From assembly GCA_017439675.1 (NCBI GenBank), contig JAFSIQ010000039.1:1-64000 (forward strand): DNA of 64,000 nucleotides, written 5' to 3'. The position numbers and the translations under genes are program-made. This stretch comes from Lachnospiraceae bacterium. Its GTDB lineage: Bacteria > Bacillota > Clostridia > Lachnospirales > Lachnospiraceae. Below, piece by piece: positions 36,601 through 43,430 of the stretch (the stretch's first letter is position 1; every line of letters begins with the position of its first letter). The notes beneath the pieces are model-generated. The model made no database searches and was not told the DNA's origin. It saw only the letters and a list, made by a program, of their open reading frames with translations.

Positions 36601-37485
36601 TCACACAGCCTTCTTTAGCTTTGAATACTGCTTCATCACTGCCACACAAATCTGGGATAGATTTGGTGTCTCTGTCGCCACATCAAACCCTGCCAATTGA
36701 TTCAAATTCTCCGAAAGACACAAACCCTCACATCCATAGGAATTCTTTTGAAAGCCAACCAAGATACCTTGCAGCTTATCCGCATCTTCTTTTTCTCCTT
36801 TAACAAGAATGTACTTCGCCTTCAAATCTTCCACAAAGCCCTGCTCTACAATCTTACCCTGCTCCATAATCATGGCATAGTCTGTTACATTTTCCATATC
36901 CGCTACATTATGCGTAGAAAAGAATACTGTCTTATCGCCATCACCCTCGTCGATATAATTGCGAATCATGGAGCAAAGTTCATCCCTCATCAAAGGGTCT
37001 AATGGTGAAGCCGGCTCATCCAACAATAGCATATTGGTTTCTCTTGCAAATACACTAGCAAGCATGGTTTTCATCTTCATACCATCGGAAAGCTTACTGA
37101 CACTCTTTTTCTTGCTTTCCCAAATACCTAAGTCTTTACATAAGCTCTCATATTTTCCCTTGTCAAAATTTTCAAATAATAATTCATTCAATTCTGCAAC
37201 TGCCTCCACAGTCCAATGCGGCAAAAAATAATTGCTAGCTGCCACATATCCATTGACTTCCCTTACTTCCTCATCTGTAAGACTTCCATTGTAATATGTA
37301 ACCTCACCCTTGTAGTCTAATCTCACCCCTGCAAGAATGTTTAGTAATGTACTCTTTCCGGCACCATTTTCACCAATGAGTGCGGTGGCAAACCCTTTCG
37401 GAATTTCCAACTCTCGAATATCTAATTCAAATCCCTTAAACCGCTTTTTCAAATCCTTGATTTTCACAACTGCCTTCGTCTTCAT
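36601..37485 (-). CDS. ABC transporter ATP-binding protein (YtrB type)
   Basis: A 294-residue ATPase. Walker A is IGENGAGKSTLLN, the signature is the degenerate VSKLSDGMKMKTMLAS (SDG in place of SGG), Walker B is MLLLDEPASPLDPLMRD and the H-loop is FFSTHNVADME. The SDGMK form is typical of the YtrB/BcrA-like group. The carboxy-terminal ~75 residues form a regulatory extension. Start at 37485 chosen for AAAGGAAATGCGT spacing. It follows the GntR gene by 20 bp. Confidence 0.95.
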   Translation of the reverse strand: MKTKAVVKIKDLKKRFKGFELDIRELEIPKGFATALIGENGAGKSTLLNILAGVRLDYKGEVTYYNGSLTDEEVREVNGYVAASNYFLPHWTVEAVAELNELLFENFDKGKYESLCKDLGIWESKKKSVSKLSDGMKMKTMLASVFARETNMLLLDEPASPLDPLMRDELCSMIRNYIDEGDGDKTVFFSTHNVADMENVTDYAMIMEQGKIVEQGFVEDLKAKYILVKGEKEDADKLQGILVGFQKNSYGCEGLCLSENLNQLAGFDVATETPNLSQICVAVMKQYSKLKKAV

Positions 37486-37505
37486 ACGCATTTCCTTTCT
37501 TTTCT

Positions 37506-37889
37506 CTAATTGGTCATGTCATCCAGTGTATTCAGTAATATCCGCAAGGTTCCAACCAACTCGCTATCGGATACGCCTGCAATCCTTGCTGCCGATATCG
37601 CATTGGTCAAATGCTCTTCCATCTTTCGCATATGCTGTTCCTTTAGCATTTCACTATCCTGTGCATTGACGTAGTACCCTTTGCCCTGCACTGCTGTAAT
37701 TAGACCCTGTTGCTCCAACTCCTCGTAAGCTTTCATAGTGGTAATCACGCTGATTCGCAAATCCTTCGCCAGACCACGTATAGAAGGAAGGTACTCTCCT
37801 TGCTTCATCTTGCCTGCCAGAATATCTGCCTTAAACTGTTCTGCTATCTGTTGATAAATTGGAACTCCTGAATTTTGTAATATTTTCAT
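37506..37889 (-). CDS. GntR-family regulator, YtrA subfamily
   Basis: A 127-residue repressor with a winged helix at ~10-75 (YQQIAEQFKADILAGKMKQG, LPSIRGLAKDLRISVITTMK, GLITAVQGKGYYV) and a short helical dimerisation tail, the layout of the YtrA subfamily. It is the first clear gene of the ABC operon and probably represses it by binding the 13 bp inverted repeat at 38231-38272. AGGTGAAAAA precedes the ATG. Confidence 0.93.
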   Translation of the reverse strand: MKILQNSGVPIYQQIAEQFKADILAGKMKQGEYLPSIRGLAKDLRISVITTMKAYEELEQQGLITAVQGKGYYVNAQDSEMLKEQHMRKMEEHLTNAISAARIAGVSDSELVGTLRILLNTLDDMTN

Positions 37890-37944
37890 TTTTTCACCTG
37901 CCTATTGTGTTTCCCATCCTATTTTTTTCATACTTCTTTACACA

Positions 37945-38115
37945 TTATCCCTTCTTGCTGTCTAAAAGCTTTTCCATCAGTTGTTCGCTGTGGTTGAAGC
38001 AACCATCACAACTGTTAGCGTTGCGAGCATCGCAGTATATTCTGCAATAATGGTTGCACCATCCCATACGAATCCCTTGTCCAAAGCATTCTTGTTTTCC
38101 ACAAACAACTGGCAT
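37945..38115 (-). CDS. Possible small cysteine-rich ORF (56 residues)
   Basis: This frame reads MPVVCGKQECFGQGIRMGWC, then CNHYCRIYCDARNANSCDGC, then FNHSEQLMEKLLDSKKG. It has nine cysteines and a protein-like charged tail. It overlaps a different small frame at 37977-38138 that has the better ribosome binding site. The tail looks more like real protein than the end of the other frame. Either two overlapping genes, one gene and a shadow, or one frameshifted gene is possible. Confidence 0.4.
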   Translation of the reverse strand: MPVVCGKQECFGQGIRMGWCNHYCRIYCDARNANSCDGCFNHSEQLMEKLLDSKKG

Positions 38116-38138
38116 TTTGCTAGTAATTCCTGATTCAT
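37977..38138 (-). CDS. Possible small ORF (53 residues), maybe frameshifted
   Basis: Begins MNQELLAKCQLFVENKNALD with GAGGTAAGGAAT just upstream of the ATG, then a hydrophobic end without charge (TVVMVASTTANN). The first ~35 residues resemble the start of a cytosolic protein. The ending looks unnatural, and a plausible continuation lies in another frame (see the entry at 37945-38115). It is the first frame after the operator-promoter region of the GntR/ABC operon. Confidence 0.45.
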   Translation of the reverse strand: MNQELLAKCQLFVENKNALDKGFVWDGATIIAEYTAMLATLTVVMVASTTANN

Positions 38139-38230
38139 ATTCCTTACCTCTCTTTTCCTAAGTGTATATTGATTGTTTCTTTTTGCAATTGCTTACTCAT
38201 TCCGAAACAGCCATGTGTTTATATCATCGC

Positions 38231-38278
38231 CCCTACTGTTTATATGTTATATATACAGCATAAACAGTAGGGTGTCAA
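38231..38278 (-). promoter_or_regulatory. Promoter and inverted-repeat operator of the GntR/ABC operon
   Basis: On the minus strand TTGACA (38273-38278), 17 bp, TATATA (38250-38255). A perfect 13 bp inverted repeat, CCCTACTGTTTAT (38231-38243) and ATAAACAGTAGGG (38260-38272), covers the promoter, with one arm filling the -35/-10 spacer and the -10 lying between the arms. This is the layout of a repressor operator and the YtrA-type regulator downstream is the natural ligand. The remainder of 38139-38493 holds a terminator and no gene. Confidence 0.85.
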
Positions 38279-38305
38279 CAAGAAATTACTTAAGTTTTTG
38301 TGAAG

Positions 38306-38333
38306 AAAAAAATAAGACAGCTTTTGCTGCCTT
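38306..38333 (-). terminator. Terminator of the EF-hand-like protein gene
   Basis: AAGGCAGC and GCTGTCTT (arms at 38326-38333 and 38314-38321, one G-T pair) with an AAAA loop, followed on the minus strand by a T-run interrupted by one A. Confidence 0.75.
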
Positions 38334-38493
38334 TTGTAATACACCGACCACCTATATATGTGCAGCGTTTCCGTCCATGCAATTAACGAAAACGCTACAC
38401 GAATATGGTAGTCCATCAGTTACTATTTCAAGGGGTGTGTCTTCCCTTGTGATTCAATTTTTCGCGGTGAAAACATTTCCTTCACCTCTTGCA

Positions 38494-39729
38494 TTACACT
38501 GCCAAGTCCAAATGCTGTACCGTTCCAACCGAACCGCTCTCTTTTAGGAACACACCAGTCTTTTGGATCACACCATTTGTCTTGTTACTAGCATCATTTA
38601 AATGAAACTGGGTGTTGGCACTTCCAAGATAGATAGCACCTACATCCGCACTCTTCAAATCCATTAGCTTGTCCTTTCCTTCTGAATCCTTTGTCCAAAC
38701 CTTCAAATCGTTAAAAATCCGGTCATTTTCATCAATCCAACCATTACCGTCCTCATCGTACTTTGCAAGATCTGCAAAGCCATCTCCAGACTTGGTTCCA
38801 AACAATTCCGAACCATCGTTGATTGTTCCATCTCCATTCTTATCAAAGGCAAGGAAACCACTGCCCTGACCAAGCGAGGATATCTCTTCTTTTTTTCCAT
38901 CTGCGTCCAAATCAAAGAAGAATTTCTGGTCGGAAACGGATGCCGTTCCTGCATCCAAATTGATAACCAACGGGTCGGTTAATACAACATCCTCCGTCGA
39001 AGATTCGAAAAAGGAACCCGCAAAACCTCTAGACATTTCTAAGTCCACACCAAAGTTAATCTCTCTGCCATCTGCGGTTTTTACAATTCCAGTAGCAGAA
39101 AACGAAACACTCTCCTGTTCCATCATAAAACCACTCTTCTCCACATGGCGAACCCATGCCGTTGCACCATTTGCTGCTGTAGCACCTGAATTGGTAACTA
39201 TAGCCGAAGATAGAGAAGTTGCAGAAGCACTGCGAAGATCGATTACATTGACATTCTGTGATAGACCAAATGTCTTACCCCCTCGCTTAACACTGGCACC
39301 AAAGTGCTGGTCTTCTTCCATAATGTCCTCCACCTTCATACTGCGAAGCTTACCAAGATAGGACAAGCCATCGCCATTGCGAATTGCCTTTAGCATTTCC
39401 AAAATACGGCGAAGTGTCTTAATCATGTGATCTTCTTCCGGAACCACCTGTGGAACTTCTGGTTGCACTTCGGAAGACTTATGCAACATATTAGCCAATG
39501 CAAATTGCTCTCCTCGGTCCTTTTGCGCTTGCCTTTCTTCCTTCTTCAATTGTTCCAATAACGATTGGGATTCCTTCGAGATAGATACCTCGGCAGAATT
39601 ATCCCCCAAGGCTTCCTGTAACTCATTCCACTTAGACGCACTCATGGTAACGGCTGAAACCTGGGTTTGTTGAAATAGGCTGTAGTGTCGCTTTCCCGAC
39701 ATTGCCACAGCACTCTCGCTGATTTTCAT
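38494..39729 (-). CDS. EF-hand/VCBS-like calcium-binding protein, unknown role
   Basis: A 411-residue protein without an obvious signal peptide. The start at 39729 (MKISESAVAMSGKRHYSLFQ) has AAAGGAG 9 nt upstream. The amino-terminal 130 residues are helical with a coiled-coil stretch. The carboxy-terminal half carries Asp-rich loops: FFDLDADGKKEEI, FLAFDKNGDGTINDGSELFG, KYDEDGNGWIDENDRIF. This block is widespread in RTX-like and cell-surface proteins of Gram-negatives and occurs in Lachnospiraceae. A non-classical export route or a cytosolic role must be assumed. It appears monocistronic. Confidence 0.78.
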   Translation of the reverse strand: MKISESAVAMSGKRHYSLFQQTQVSAVTMSASKWNELQEALGDNSAEVSISKESQSLLEQLKKEERQAQKDRGEQFALANMLHKSSEVQPEVPQVVPEEDHMIKTLRRILEMLKAIRNGDGLSYLGKLRSMKVEDIMEEDQHFGASVKRGGKTFGLSQNVNVIDLRSASATSLSSAIVTNSGATAANGATAWVRHVEKSGFMMEQESVSFSATGIVKTADGREINFGVDLEMSRGFAGSFFESSTEDVVLTDPLVINLDAGTASVSDQKFFFDLDADGKKEEISSLGQGSGFLAFDKNGDGTINDGSELFGTKSGDGFADLAKYDEDGNGWIDENDRIFNDLKVWTKDSEGKDKLMDLKSADVGAIYLGSANTQFHLNDASNKTNGVIQKTGVFLKESGSVGTVQHLDLAV

Positions 39730-39954
39730 GGTACTCAACTCCTTTCTTTTCCATGAAATATGTAGATATGTAAAAGAGTTTTTAAATGAAAATCCATTCC
39801 ATGCATACATACCTTTGTAAACCTCTTGTACGTAAGCATTGGTAGCATTTTCAAGTAAAAAAAGAAGTGACAGAGCATCCATGTTCCGCCACTTCACCCT
39901 TTCATATTATGTATCGGCAATACATTCTGAAAAGTTAATAGTTATTTGATATTT

Positions 39955-40437
39955 TTAATTCACAATCACATGTTCCAAGCTTCCATTTACCACCTTCACC
40001 AAGTCTAGCGGATTCAACAGAATCTGTACCCCAAGCTTGCCACCGCTAATGATAATCTCATCAAACCCCTTGGCACTCTCTTCAATTACTGTAGGATATA
40101 GCTTCTTCATGCCAAGAGGCGTACAACCGCCACGAATATAACCGGTGACCGCATTGATATTCTTTACCGGAATCATTTCCACCGACTTTTCTCCCACAAT
40201 CTTAGCGGCCTTTTTGAAATCAATTTCCTTGTCTACCGGAATGACAAACACATAATATCCGCCACTCTTCCCTACTGTCACCAGAGTCTTAAAGGATTGC
40301 TCATAAGCCTGCCCATTTTTGTCAGCTATCTGCATACCATCCACAAACTCATCACACTCATAGTTGTTCACCCTATATGAAATCTTATTCTTATCCAATA
40401 TGCGCATTGCATTGGTTTTTGCCTCTTTTTTTGCCAT
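39955..40437 (-). CDS. ybaK: Cys-tRNA(Pro)/Cys-tRNA(Cys) deacylase
   Basis: Hydrolyses cysteine mischarged onto tRNA-Pro in trans. The 160-residue single-domain protein begins AKKEAKTNAMRILDKNKISY and has the YbaK/EbsC features QSFKTLVTVGKSGGYYVFVI, the lysine-containing KKAAKIVGEKSVEMIP, YIRGGCTPLGMKK and IIISGGKLGVQILLNPLDLV. AAAGGTAATGGAAG precedes the ATG. Upstream on the minus strand lie remnants of a mobile region. Confidence 0.95.
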   Translation of the reverse strand: MAKKEAKTNAMRILDKNKISYRVNNYECDEFVDGMQIADKNGQAYEQSFKTLVTVGKSGGYYVFVIPVDKEIDFKKAAKIVGEKSVEMIPVKNINAVTGYIRGGCTPLGMKKLYPTVIEESAKGFDEIIISGGKLGVQILLNPLDLVKVVNGSLEHVIVN

Positions 40438-40475
40438 CTTCCATTACCTTTCTTTTTAATAGCTTCAAACATTAA

Positions 40476-40566
40476 TTTTAGATTTTTCTTTTGAAAAAAT
40501 TTTCTTTCTCCAAAGATTCCCTATTCCAATACCACAGATGGAAACGATAACGCCTACCACCATATA
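40476..40566 (-). repeat. 91 bp direct repeat, orphan copy (3' end of an XRE gene)
   Basis: Matches 42210-42300 with one difference by eye. In frame it encodes YMVVGVIVSICGIGIGNLWR and then KKIFSKEKSKINV and a stop, the last residues of the intact membrane XRE protein (which end KKNFSKEKSKNNV). Homology stops abruptly at TATATGG on one side and fades past the stop codon on the other. It is a truncated gene end. Confidence 0.88.
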
Positions 40567-40657
40567 GATAAAGCTTCTTTATATCATCATCTGAAATTGA
40601 CAACAACTCACAATAATATGTCCATGATTATTTTTCATTCACTGACTGGAAAATCCT

Positions 40658-40693
40658 TTACCTAGTTGAAACCCTTGCATATCCTACTAACAT
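40658..40693 (-). pseudogene. Amino-terminal remnant of a serine recombinase
   Basis: The minus strand reads AGAAGG, ATGAT, then ATG and the peptide MLVGYARVSTR followed by a stop. GYARVST with the catalytic serine is the hallmark start of resolvase/invertase-type serine recombinases. Only 11 codons remain, with a proper ribosome binding site, so the gene was cut by deletion or rearrangement. Confidence 0.7.
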
Positions 40694-40893
40694 ATCATCC
40701 TTCTTCTTTTCTTGAATCAAGTACATTGTATCAAAAACGTTTCAATTTGTAGATAGTTTTTGACACGTTTTATGAATTATTTTTAAATCTAAAATGTTAT
40801 ATTTTCAGGCACAAATGAAAATGTGCCAAAAACAATCGTTTTCGACACACTTCCATTTTGCTTTATATTAATAGCAAATTATAAACCTTACTC

Positions 40894-41328
40894 TTAATTT
40901 CTTTTAGCCTCATATTCGACAGTAAACATTCCATCCATAACATACACAATTGTTATTGTACTCTTTTTTGTTGTCCAAATCTTTTCATATGATTTATCCT
41001 CGTACTCTCCATATAATTCTGAAAACATTTCCGTCAAACCCTCATATAGCATTTCATCTGTATAGTTACTATCGTTCTTATTACTAAGCATTAAACATAC
41101 AGATTCCAATTCTTTTACATAATTACATTTATAAATAACAATTGCATTGACACCTTCAAATCCTTGATAGTTTTCAGTAAAATCATATACAATGGTTTCT
41201 TCCTCATTAACTGTAACTTCGTCTTCTGAATGTTTCTCTACCATTTCTTTTATTTCATCAAAACTTGTTCCCCATGCTATATTTTTGTAGGAACTATCAG
41301 CTAATCTTTTCAGTAATCTTCCTTTCAT
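40894..41328 (-). CDS. Hypothetical protein, partner of the DUF3800 protein
   Basis: A 144-residue acidic, soluble protein I do not recognise (MKGRLLKRLADSSYKNIAWG, then VYDFTENYQGFEGVNAIVIY and IWTTKKSTITIVYVMDGMFT). The fold looks alpha/beta, reminiscent of small immunity or cystatin-like proteins but without a diagnostic motif. It starts 13 bp after the DUF3800 stop and has no strong ribosome binding site. A tiny reading frame whose ATG overlaps the DUF3800 stop ends on a TGA overlapping this ATG, so translation may be coupled. Confidence 0.65.
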   Translation of the reverse strand: MKGRLLKRLADSSYKNIAWGTSFDEIKEMVEKHSEDEVTVNEEETIVYDFTENYQGFEGVNAIVIYKCNYVKELESVCLMLSNKNDSNYTDEMLYEGLTEMFSELYGEYEDKSYEKIWTTKKSTITIVYVMDGMFTVEYEAKRN

Positions 41329-41341
41329 CGTACTATTTTTA

Positions 41342-42022
41342 TCATTTTCCTAGCCGTTTCTTATCAACAGTTTTAAAGAAACTCTTTTTCAATTCCTGTG
41401 GCTTGTAAAAAAATTGCTTTTCAGATTTACTTAATCTATTTTCACTTTTCTTGATTTTCAATAACTCCATACTACAAATAAAATCAGCAGCCTGTAGCAA
41501 ACGATATTTTTGTGGTTCTGCTTTCCGAAATTCCACATTAGAAAAATGGATTGAAAATACTGTGTTCAGTATTGCTCCAAGCTCAATTTGACCATTGTCG
41601 TAGTAAACAATTATTTTATCAAAACTATCAAAAAAGGGTTTGTGTTTTACTATCACATTCGAAATTTCACGTCCCAGCCTACCAGAAAGAGAAATCTTAT
41701 CTGGTGCTTCCTTACGATTTACCACAGCCATTTCATATACAATAGGGCTACTTGCAATAAAGTTTAACATTTTAAAAAGCAACTTTCTGCGCTCATCTAT
41801 GGATAATCTGGAAAATACATCTTCACGTCTGATAACCGGTCCCGTATGTATATACTCAAAATCAAATCCCGAATTCATGATACTATCCTCAAGTCTTTTA
41901 ACATTTGAAGCAATTTCATTCTTCTGATCATGGAACAAAAGTGTTACCAGATAGTATGCCGGTCGCTCTGTAATTTCTCCGAAGTCTCCTGATTCATCTA
42001 TAAATACACTAAGTTCTTTCAT
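41342..42022 (-). CDS. DUF3800 domain protein, possible nuclease
   Basis: A 226-residue protein with the DUF3800 layout: LSVFIDESGDFGEITERPAY at the start (acidic pair in the first strand), YLVTLLFHDQ, a central IVYYDNGQIELG strand, and LLQAADFICSMELL near the end. DUF3800 is proposed to have an RNase H-like fold with acidic active-site residues, and such genes are frequent in prophages and defence islands. The start at 42022 has GGAGG 5 nt upstream; a longer ORF would run through the leader hairpins. It is enclosed by a 91 bp direct repeat together with its partner gene. Confidence 0.88.
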   Translation of the reverse strand: MKELSVFIDESGDFGEITERPAYYLVTLLFHDQKNEIASNVKRLEDSIMNSGFDFEYIHTGPVIRREDVFSRLSIDERRKLLFKMLNFIASSPIVYEMAVVNRKEAPDKISLSGRLGREISNVIVKHKPFFDSFDKIIVYYDNGQIELGAILNTVFSIHFSNVEFRKAEPQKYRLLQAADFICSMELLKIKKSENRLSKSEKQFFYKPQELKKSFFKTVDKKRLGK

Positions 42023-42127
42023 TAACTCCTCCAAAACTTTCACAATAGTAAAAATGGCGGGAAATTCTTCCCGCCTACGGTGGTCCAAAGAGCTTTCGCC
42101 CAGACCAAAACTGTAACGCATTACAGT
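42023..42127 (-). promoter_or_regulatory. Structured leader of the DUF3800 gene
   Basis: Within ~100 nt before the start codon the minus strand has: ACTGTAA/TTACAGT with a 4 nt loop (42110-42127); a GGTC/GACC stem enclosing GGGC-GAAA-GCTC with a GNRA tetraloop (around 42080-42107); and a perfect GGCGGGAA/TTCCCGCC stem (42056-42075) followed by ATTTTT. The last looks like a terminator placed ahead of the gene, so an attenuator or switch is possible. Confidence 0.6.
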
Positions 42128-42141
42128 TATATCCTATACAT

Positions 42142-42170
42142 ATAATACCATAAGTATTCCTTTTTTCCAA
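42142..42170 (-). promoter_or_regulatory. Possible promoter of the DUF3800 cassette
   Basis: TTGGAA (42165-42170), 17 bp, TATTAT (42142-42147) on the minus strand, just upstream of the structured leader. Confidence 0.5.
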
Positions 42171-42198
42171 TAGAATTTTAAAATATTTTCAGTATACC

Positions 42199-42858
42199 CT
42201 AAACGTTATTTTTAGATTTTTCTTTTGAAAAATTTTTCTTTCTCCAAAGATTCCCTATTCCAATACCACAGATGGAAACGATAACGCCTACCACCATATA
42301 CGTAAAATTAGGAAAGCGGAAAGTGAAAGTTGCCGTTCCCATTTCCTCTACAAATTCCGTATATGGAACGGTAAGGAACGTTATTGCTGCAGCAATAATA
42401 CAAAACCAGTTTCCTTTTCCCCAGTAATCATTCTTTGCCACTATTACTGTTGACACAAGTAAAAAGAGCGGTAATAATATCCACTTAAAAATAATATCTA
42501 GTCCCGCTGTCATAGGTCCTCTCGTTTGCCAAACAGCAATCATTGCTACAACCCATATAATAAAGTATGTAGAAATCAATATAATTTCCCCTAAATTTCT
42601 TTTTGCCTTTACCGTGTTTGTACTCTCTTCCAAAAATTCTTGATAAGTCTGCTTCATTGATTTTTCCTCCTTAAGCAGGTGGTCAAGACTTACAGAATAG
42701 ATATCGCTCATTTTTATGACACTGATGATATCAGGGTAAGACTTATTATTTTCCCAATTCGAGATAGTCTGTCTACTAACATCAAGTAACTCGGCCGCAT
42801 GTTCTTGAGTGATTCCCTTTTCCTTTCGTGCATTTTTGAGTTTGCTTCCTATTTCCAT
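42199..42858 (-). CDS. XRE-family regulator with membrane domain
   Basis: A 219-residue protein: helix-turn-helix at residues 1-65 (SKLKNARKEKGITQEHAAEL, VSRQTISNWENNKSYPDI), then a short linker and about four membrane helices from ~90 to ~205, and a basic tail. Such membrane-tethered XRE proteins are common in Firmicutes and may respond to the envelope state. Its last 91 bp are duplicated at 40476-40566, which suggests that the 3' end was an insertion point. Direct repeats upstream may be its own operator. Confidence 0.9.
   Translation of the reverse strand: MEIGSKLKNARKEKGITQEHAAELLDVSRQTISNWENNKSYPDIISVIKMSDIYSVSLDHLLKEEKSMKQTYQEFLEESTNTVKAKRNLGEIILISTYFIIWVVAMIAVWQTRGPMTAGLDIIFKWILLPLFLLVSTVIVAKNDYWGKGNWFCIIAAAITFLTVPYTEFVEEMGTATFTFRFPNFTYMVVGVIVSICGIGIGNLWRKKNFSKEKSKNNV
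42210..42300 (-). repeat. 91 bp direct repeat, copy within the XRE gene
   Basis: The intact-gene copy of the repeat at 40476-40566. Together they bracket about 1.64 kb with the DUF3800 gene, its partner and the recombinase remnant. Confidence 0.88.
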
Positions 42859-43122
42859 ATTCTATCCACCTCGTTTTGTTTTTTGCCTCCATTCGAAGCA
42901 TACTCAACATACAAAATTTCCGAATGTTTTTCTATCAATTTGCTTTTACATTACCAAAAATGTATGTAAAAATCCTTTTACAATTCCTTAAAAATAGCAT
43001 TTTCTATCCAAACGTATGTAAATTTTCCCTCTGCTATATTTGTCTCTAAGAAGATAATACCACAGCTAACTTTAATTTTAAACCAAAACAACTCGCAATC
43101 AACGGGGTGAGACAGAATCAGA
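42859..43122. other. AT-rich upstream region of the XRE gene
   Basis: No gene is visible. Two direct copies of a CCAAA-NNGTATGTAAA-like motif lie at 42954-42970 and 43008-43022, 54 bp apart (about five helical turns), and may be regulator binding sites. The rest is featureless AT-rich DNA. Confidence 0.5.
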
Positions 43123-43144
43123 AAAAAGGTCAGTGAACCTTTTT
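43122..43144 (-). terminator. Terminator after the structured RNA region
   Basis: AAAAAGGT (43123-43130) pairs with ACCTTTTT (43137-43144) around a 6 nt loop; the minus strand ends in six T. It would end a transcript running from the tRNA-Leu gene through the 43174-43218 hairpin. Confidence 0.75.
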
Positions 43145-43173
43145 CCCGTCAAACCGACCGACGAGACATTTAT

Positions 43174-43218
43174 GTCGAGGAGACCTTGAACCCTTGGGTT
43201 CAAGGTAGGCTCCGCGAC
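43174..43218 (-). ncRNA. Long imperfect hairpin, candidate small RNA
   Basis: An 11 bp core ACCTTGAACCC/GGGTTCAAGGT (43183-43193, 43196-43206) with a 2 nt loop is extended by GGAG/CTCC and GTCG/CGAC across small bulges, giving about 19 paired bases. It lies between the tRNA-Leu terminator and a second strong terminator, so it may be a separately processed RNA. No RNA family recognised. Confidence 0.4.
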
Positions 43219-43226
43219 CATAATAG

Positions 43227-43254
43227 AAAAGACAGGTCTCACGACCTGCCTTTT
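43227..43254 (-). terminator. Terminator of the tRNA-Leu gene
   Basis: Twelve-base arms AAAAGACAGGTC (43227-43238) and GACCTGCCTTTT (43243-43254), one wobble position, 4 nt loop, with TTTT at the 3' side on the minus strand. Confidence 0.8.
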
Positions 43255-43264
43255 CTGTCATGCC

Positions 43265-43347
43265 TGCAGTCAATGGGACTTGAACCCACACGCCCTTGCG
43301 GGCACCAGAACCTGAATCTGGCGCGTCTGCCATTCCGCCATGACTGC
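43265..43347 (-). tRNA. tRNA-Leu(CAG)
   Basis: The acceptor stem GCAGTCA/TGACTGC, the D arm beginning GGCGGAATGGCAGACGCG, the anticodon stem CCAGA/TCTGG with loop TTCAGGT (anticodon CAG), a long variable arm TGCCCGCAAGGGCG and the T arm GGGTTCAAGTCCC are all present. The class II form with long variable arm fits leucine. CCA is not encoded. Confidence 0.95.
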
Positions 43348-43430
43348 CTACGTTTTATTTTGACGACTGTTATATAGTATCTCATTTTTTACAAAAAATC
43401 AAGAAAGAGTTCTCACTAGATAAAAACACA

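Larger units (their letters stand above)
40438..40893 (-). other. Scarred intergenic region with gene remnants
   Basis: This 456 bp gap holds no intact gene. It contains a 91 bp duplicate of the 3' end of the XRE gene at 42199 (40476-40566) and an 11-codon serine-recombinase start (40658-40693). It also has an inverted repeat GTATCAAAAAC/GTTTTTGACAC (40728-40766, one mismatch) and a hairpin GGCACA/TGTGCC (40808-40827). The mixture looks like the debris of an inserted element. Confidence 0.7.

Noticed and set aside
43174-43218. Second tRNA gene suggested by a GGTTCAAG T-arm-like block
   Set aside because: No acceptor, D or anticodon arms can be drawn around it; it is a simple long hairpin.
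43130-43333. Open reading frame of 67 codons across the tRNA-Leu gene
   Set aside because: It runs through the tRNA and its terminator on the same strand and has no ribosome binding site.
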